The translations under genes and the position numbers were made by a program. Below the pieces are notes generated by a model. The model made no database searches, was not told the DNA's origin, and saw only the letters and a list, made by a program, of their open reading frames with translations. Below, piece by piece: positions 58,197 to 64,000 of a stretch of DNA of 64,000 nt; position 1 is the first letter of the stretch, and every line of letters begins with the position of its first letter. The DNA comes from Adineta ricciae (Eukaryota > Rotifera > Eurotatoria > Adinetida > Adinetidae). Location: assembly GCA_905250025.1 (NCBI GenBank), contig CAJNOJ010000256.1, forward strand, positions 1-64,000, given 5' to 3'.

Positions 58197-59798
58197 ATGA
58201 GTGTCAAAGAAGAAATTATTCCTATTACTTTAAAAGAAAAATATGCTGGTGGAAGTGAAAATAGTCCATTGACAAATGATGATATTTTGCGATTAACAAA
58301 TCAACAATCAAGTATTATTTATGGGCCAACACAATTTGCGATGAAGTATCGAGTTCTTCCTTGCATCATGACTGAAAAATTAGAGCAAGGAACTTACAAT
58401 GCTCAGGAGATGTTTTCTTCTGGCCTCAACAGTATCTATGGACGTGCAAATCGACAGCTACGGACTTCGAAACGTAAAAAAAACGGTTGGCGGCACACAA
58501 CAAGGTAACTCAAGTAGATCTCCTATGCTTTTCATATTTCAATTCCTCATTTTAGCACGATCGATTTTCTTGTTAATGAATACCAACTCGATCCTGATAC
58601 ATTTCTTTACGAATCAAGTTACGATACAACCGAAAACAAAACTTTATTCACAAAACTTTACATTGATCTTGAAAATTACCTTTCTAGTAAACATTTCTTA
58701 GCCATTAGTCACTATAAAATTCCGATTCTGTTTTTAGTTGAACTTCTAAATGGCTTCACAAGTTATGGCGATGTCGATAATCCGAACAATTTAGAAAAAG
58801 ATAATGAAGATAAAAGTTTCAATTGCTTGGGTTCACTTCAAGTAATGATCATCGAGTAAATAATGAATTTCTTTCAATGTTTCTTTAGATTTTTCATGTG
58901 CCACAAACAGCCGAGCGAGCCCGAACCCTTCTTCAACAATTATCCAAATTCAAAATATATCCTGTTTCCGAAGCTACTTTACAAATGGTTTGCCATGACG
59001 AACGACGCGGTTTCTACACGTCATCGATTCACATGAAGAAACCACACATTCCCGATCTGAAACTTCATTATGGAGATGATTTTCCAGAGATACACGAAGA
59101 ACTTATCGAAACGCTCCAAGAAGAAGATTCAACTGGCATCACTCTATTGCATGGCCCACCGGGTACTGGAAAAACCTATTATCTTCGTTATCTCATCAAC
59201 GAAATCAAAGATAAGAGTTTGATCTATGTTCCACCCGATATGGTTAAAGTGAGCGAACTAAAATGATTGATCATCAATCACATTTGATTCTGTTGTACAT
59301 TTCTAGGACATGACTAAGCCTGGTTTTCTGCCATTCCTGATGAAAAACCCGAATTCCATTTTGATTGTTGAAGACGCTGAAAACATCATCCGTGATCGAC
59401 AACACGATTCCGTCTTTGCCAATCAAGCTGTTTCGAATTTGCTTAATTTATCGGACGGTTTGCTTGGCGATGTGATGCATCAACAGATCATTTGTACATT
59501 CAATTGTGATATGACAGGAATAGATCCAGCACTTCTGCGTGATGGGCGACTGGTGCTGGAACATAAATTTGACAAACTGAGCATCCAGAATGCTCGTCGT
59601 CTTTGTGTGGAATTAGGAATACCGAACAAAGGCGAAGATATCGCTGAATCGATAACAATTGCTGAAATCTATGCGCGAAAGAATGCACTAGTGGACGTCA
59701 CGGCAAATAATACAGAGAATGGCGAAACAACAACAGTTCGAACAAAACGGCAGAAGAAAAAGAAAGCACAAGATCCTTTGTTTGGCTTTTATTCATAA
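58197..59798 (+). CDS. AAA+ ATPase of bacterial type, copy A
   Basis: Allele of 43406-45007 with identical exon lengths (58197-58504, 58556-58841, 58889-59248, 59307-59798). Walker A GPPGTGKT, Walker B and the sensor block are unchanged. The last 162-residue exon differs from B at only two residues (IANKGE to IPNKGE, VEVTANN to VDVTANN), while introns and flanks differ more, a pattern of purifying selection. Confidence 0.75.
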
Positions 59799-59889
59799 TT
59801 GTTTCTAGGAAAATGGCACACACAGATATATTTGAAAACTTCATTTCTTCGTCAGAAAAATAAAGAGAAAGCATTTCATTGTTGTAACA

Positions 59890-62800
59890 TCATTGAGTCG
59901 TTAATCGAGCAGTCGCTGACTGATTCGGGATACTAACAGTCAGATTACCATAGGTCCCCATCAAACGTCTTAACGGTTCATTACTTTGTTCGAGTTTTTG
60001 AGCTTTTTTATTATTCTTATTGGGAGACTTTTCCACAGGTTTATACGGTTTATAGATCCTCTCAGGACAGAGAAAATTTACATCAAATAGGTAATTCTAA
60101 AAAAACAACGAGCTTATTCATCTGACATATATGAATAAAATCTAACCTGAATCCAATCAAGTGTATATTGATGAATAGTAGTGTCATTCAATTGTGCGGA
60201 GAAGTGTATTTTAGCTCGAATAAACACGCAACGAATAAACGTCCATTCTATAGTTCAAAAAGGATAGAAGTAAGATTCCATTTCGGAACTTACTTTGCAG
60301 CGACAGTCTCTCGGCTAAATTATGCGTCAGTATGAATGGATCTTCAATGGCAATCGTTCGATGAAACCATCCTTTTTCATTACGTGTCAACGGTTCAATT
60401 TGTCGTATGGCAACAACATTCTTTTCGTAATCAAATTGTTCAGCATAGTATCGTAGAAATGCAATCCATAGTTCACCGGTTGTTAATGTATTTGGCCCAT
60501 GCTTATTTATCCAAACCTGACTCTAAAATTGCATTAGTGAGAAAGAAACGTTCAATTAGATAAATAATTACTAAGTTTGATATGTTATCGTAGAAATACG
60601 CATTCCACCTGTTGCCGTCTCGAATGAAGATATTTTCCTTGGAACTCTTGTCGCTTAACTAAACTTTTGAATTCATCACACAATAATAGAAATCAAACAA
60701 ATCAAACTTGTTGAAGAACAGGAAGGACAGGTGGCTGAATTTGTTGTAGAAAATGTATTATCATAATAATATACGCATAGCTCGATAATGTTCCGAATTT
60801 TGCATCTCCAATATCACATATCTATGATAAACAATGATGAGCAAACGAAGTCAAATGTGATCCTCTGCTTTCATACCTTGATCAGATGTTTCACCATATA
60901 TCCAATTTGAGGCACACGTGAATCGATCTTCGAATAGACTCTCAGTAGACGAGTGTTTTCCATCGCCTGAATCACTAGTAAATAGTCGCGGATAGAATGA
61001 GAATGAAATACGTACAAAGACATTATGAAGAGTAACGTCAATTTCAATATTCAATGGATAATGTATCGATCGAATAATGGGCACTCTTGTATCGCGTACG
61101 AATTCCACATTTTTGAACACATGAGGAGTTGAACTCATAATTTGAAATAACTTCTCCAAAATACAAATGTCCAACTCTTCATACTAAAGCAAAAAAAGTC
61201 AAAATGGGACAGTAGCCAAGTGAACAACAAACATTGTCTTCCAGTAGAACACAGATGTCCAGATCACTCTGTCGAAGTCCAAATCCATTAAGAGATGATC
61301 CGTATGCATGAACAGAACAAGAAGGATAAGATTTTCGAAATTCAGTTTGCAGATAATTCAAGATGTCTTGACGATTTTTTGCATCTTGTTTCGTCAGTTT
61401 ACATTGATCTACAGAATGGATTTACACAATACTGATTTACTTGTAAACACGAATACCAGTCACTTGTTGACATATACACGAAAGTATATCAAGCCATTGT
61501 CTACTATTTGCAGGACTATTAACCATTTCCGGCAGAATTAATTCCGGACAATCAGATTTAGTATGATCACTCTCATGACATATCGTACATACAGGTGGTG
61601 CACCCTTAAAAGGAGACAATGACGTGCTCTAAAAGATGTCTTTTTTTGGATAAAAAAATCTCGAACTTGATGAGCACCAAAATTTTGCGCTTGCATATCA
61701 TACAAAAGTGTCGTAGATTCTGTTATTGATTTGATATTATTCACTATTTGTAGGATTGCAGTATTGAACAGTTTAACTGTGATAAAATGAAAAATGTCAT
61801 TTTTCCCCTAAGATTTCTTTTTGCATACCTTGCTGTTCGTATTTTTTACATAGAATTTCCTTCTGAGTTTCACTGAGATCTATGCAAAGATCTTGTAGTG
61901 AAAGTAATTTTTCGCAGTAAGAACTCTCCAATTCACTGAAACACTCGATTTGAGATGGCATTACTTGAATAAAGTTATATTCCTTACGATTTAAACGACT
62001 GATCCTCTTCAACTGGATTGTTTGTAGACGAAACTTTTTCTTTGTCGTTCGGTTCGTGTAATGAATGCTCTATATGGTCAAACCTTCTCTTATAATCTTC
62101 TTGTATATCTTCTTGTTGTACGCGATCCCAGTAACTGTTTTCTTTTGGAAAATATTCAATAAGTAAACTGTAGGATTTCTCTATTACGCGAAGTAGTTCT
62201 TTCGATGGAATGTCAGTACCCTCTTCATTCTTTTGTTTTTGACAAAAGTAGCTGAGAGCTGTTCGAAGTGTATGTTGAAAGTATTGAAATGAACGATTCG
62301 CTTTCATGGTGTAGCATAAATTTCGACTGAGTGATGTCGGATCTGAATGGAAGGATAATCCTACAAGTTTTCTCTGTCCCAGTTAAAAACTCACCCAAGC
62401 AAAAGAGTTTGTGGTTGTGTATTTGTCTTCCAATTTTTATAACAGGCATTCGTGTTTGTATACAAACGACAAATCGTTTTTTATGGAATTTTTCAGTGTA
62501 GAAGGAGAGTAATTGAAGAAAGAGCAACTCAGTGGATGCGCTATTTTTTGATTTCCATTGATCGACGTATGCATTGCATTTTTGAAAAAAAACCGGATAT
62601 TGGTCATTATTCAATATGAATGGCACTTTCTCTATGCCGTATACCTTGTTTTCCCAATAAATAACAACAGATCTACTTTTTCAGCAGACAAAATTCACTT
62701 ACATATTCATGAAGGCATGGGACAACGCATGGATCGAGCTGTTGAAGAAAATAAATGACCAGAAAGTCGAAGACCATTGGATGAAAAGTTCCAAGATCAG

Positions 62801-64000
62801 GTTTATCTGTATTACATATCTGAATAGTTAAAATAGTGAGAGTTATTATCCTCCTTTCGATTCAGTAGAACTGACTTTTGCTAAGATTCGAAAGAGACGC
62901 AGTAATGGAAGTACACGTTGATCAAACTTTGTATAGATTCGAATTATTTGGGACAATCGAACGGCTCGTGTATTGTTTGCCGTCAATCGCACTAGTATAT
63001 TTGAGTTGATTACCGATAAATCTACTGATAACGGGTCGCAATCGGTGTTGAGATGAGCATTTTTGAAGTGTACTAAAAGTTGCAGACGATAATTTGATTG
63101 TTAGACAAAACGACATTAATTCTATACCTGAACGAGGAACAATTTCGAGTAATTCTTTCAAGGTTTTATAAGGTAAAGTTTCCTTAAATTCAATATCAAT
63201 CTCGATAGTATTCTCCTCTTTTAAACAACATTCGCATGATGATGGGCCATATAAATTGATCTGCGCGTCTGTTTCAATAGTTAATGGTTTATTGATTTAT
63301 AGAAGAGAACTCTTTGTTCTTAATTACCTGGTCTTTCGCTAAGGATAATCTCCCGTAAACGATCGTAAATTATCATATGTTGCTCGTGATCCGTTTTCGG
63401 CAAGCAATGTTCATGAAGAGCTCTCTCAAAAGTAGCTTTTATTGCTCCAAGATGTTCCGTGCTTAGTTCTTTCAACACGGTCGGCGGCTTCTTCTTTTTA
63501 TTCTAGAATGCAGGGAAAGATTCTGTGATAAGCTCAATATGGAATGCATTCAATGACATACTGTAGAATTTCGTGAAGTAGTGTTCTTAATCCTTGGCTG
63601 ACTTTGCTTCGGTTGTGCTATAGTACGAACAAATAACAATATAGATACATGATTTTTTTAGATAGATTTATACCCGAAACTGGTCTTTTGTTTCCATTTC
63701 GCCTATGTGTGTAATGGTGTGATATATTCGATGCTTCATTGGGTACGGATATTGGAATTGACGATGGTGTAGGGATAATGATCAACGGCTTTCTGATCAC
63801 TGGTATGGATTGTATTGATGGAGGATGCTGATTATGATAGTTGAATTGCCATTGATGGTGTGAATCATTAATCGGAAAGTTGCTTATAGGCTGCTGAATA
63901 GGATTCAGAGGTACACCATAATTATTGGTGTTTATTTCGCTCGGTGAACTCATCATATATCGTCGATTAGTGTATATCCGTGATGGGTGATTTACAAAGA
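59890..64000 (-). CDS. TUT4/7-like terminal uridylyltransferase, copy A (start lies just outside)
   Basis: Allele of 45096-49209. The window ends about four codons after the predicted start (B begins MNNSF; A is readable from FVNHPS). The same domain order is visible: degenerate first lobe (62.2-63.3 kb), CCHC knuckle [14 protein letters not shown] (61.6 kb), catalytic [20 protein letters not shown] (61.3 kb), EIDVTLHN (61.0 kb), PAP-associated region (60.3-60.5 kb). The Lys-rich C-terminal tail differs in several residues, including a small KPYKP-type insertion. The catalytic residues are intact. Confidence 0.8.

Overview
The window looks like nuclear DNA of a bdelloid rotifer (Adineta/Rotaria-like). 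It is AT-rich and eukaryotic, with many 46-60 bp GT-AG introns. Its families are ones I associate with bdelloid genomes: B-box/coiled-coil proteins, F-box/LRR proteins, PAN+NHL secreted proteins, FMRFamide-receptor-like GPCR debris and an ionotropic glutamate receptor with a potassium-channel-like GYG pore signature. This assignment is inference from gene content; no marker gene settles the species.

Almost every gene occurs twice, a few percent apart, in the same order and orientation. I read this as two alleles (haplotypes A and B) laid alternately along one scaffold, not as tandem duplication. Six single-N joins (8977, 19111, 20793, 31786, 33473, 56914) mark the switches. A = 1-8976, 20794-31785, 56915-64000. 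B = 8978-19110, 19112-20792, 31787-33472, 33474-56913. Genes cut at a join resume in the matching piece further on, and two joins retain unmerged overlaps.

Composite gene order: wax synthase (MBOAT-like, -), GT61 glycosyltransferase (+, head-to-head with the former), GYG-pore glutamate receptor (-, tail-to-tail with GT61), large adenosine-deaminase-like protein with an unknown C-terminal domain (-), a haplotype-specific TIR transposon, a fossil gag-protease stretch of an LTR-type retroelement, AKR7-like aldo-keto reductase (+), astacin metalloprotease (-, 5 exons), peroxisomal acyl-CoA oxidase (-, 12 exons, SKL end), B-box/coiled-coil protein (+), bacterial-looking AAA+ ATPase (+, 4 exons), TUT4/7-like terminal uridylyltransferase (-, many exons). 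Only B continues further (49.2-56.9 kb): a decayed mariner element, a secreted PAN+NHL protein, GPCR debris and a partial F-box/LRR gene.

The first four genes are large and intronless; the next block is intron-rich apart from the AKR and B-box genes. No operon-like pathway is evident, although wax synthase and acyl-CoA oxidase both handle acyl-CoA. The main points are the receptor pore, the deaminase-plus-unknown-domain protein, the filled/empty transposon alleles, the bacterial-type ATPase, and the scaffold structure itself, which any copy-number reading must allow for.
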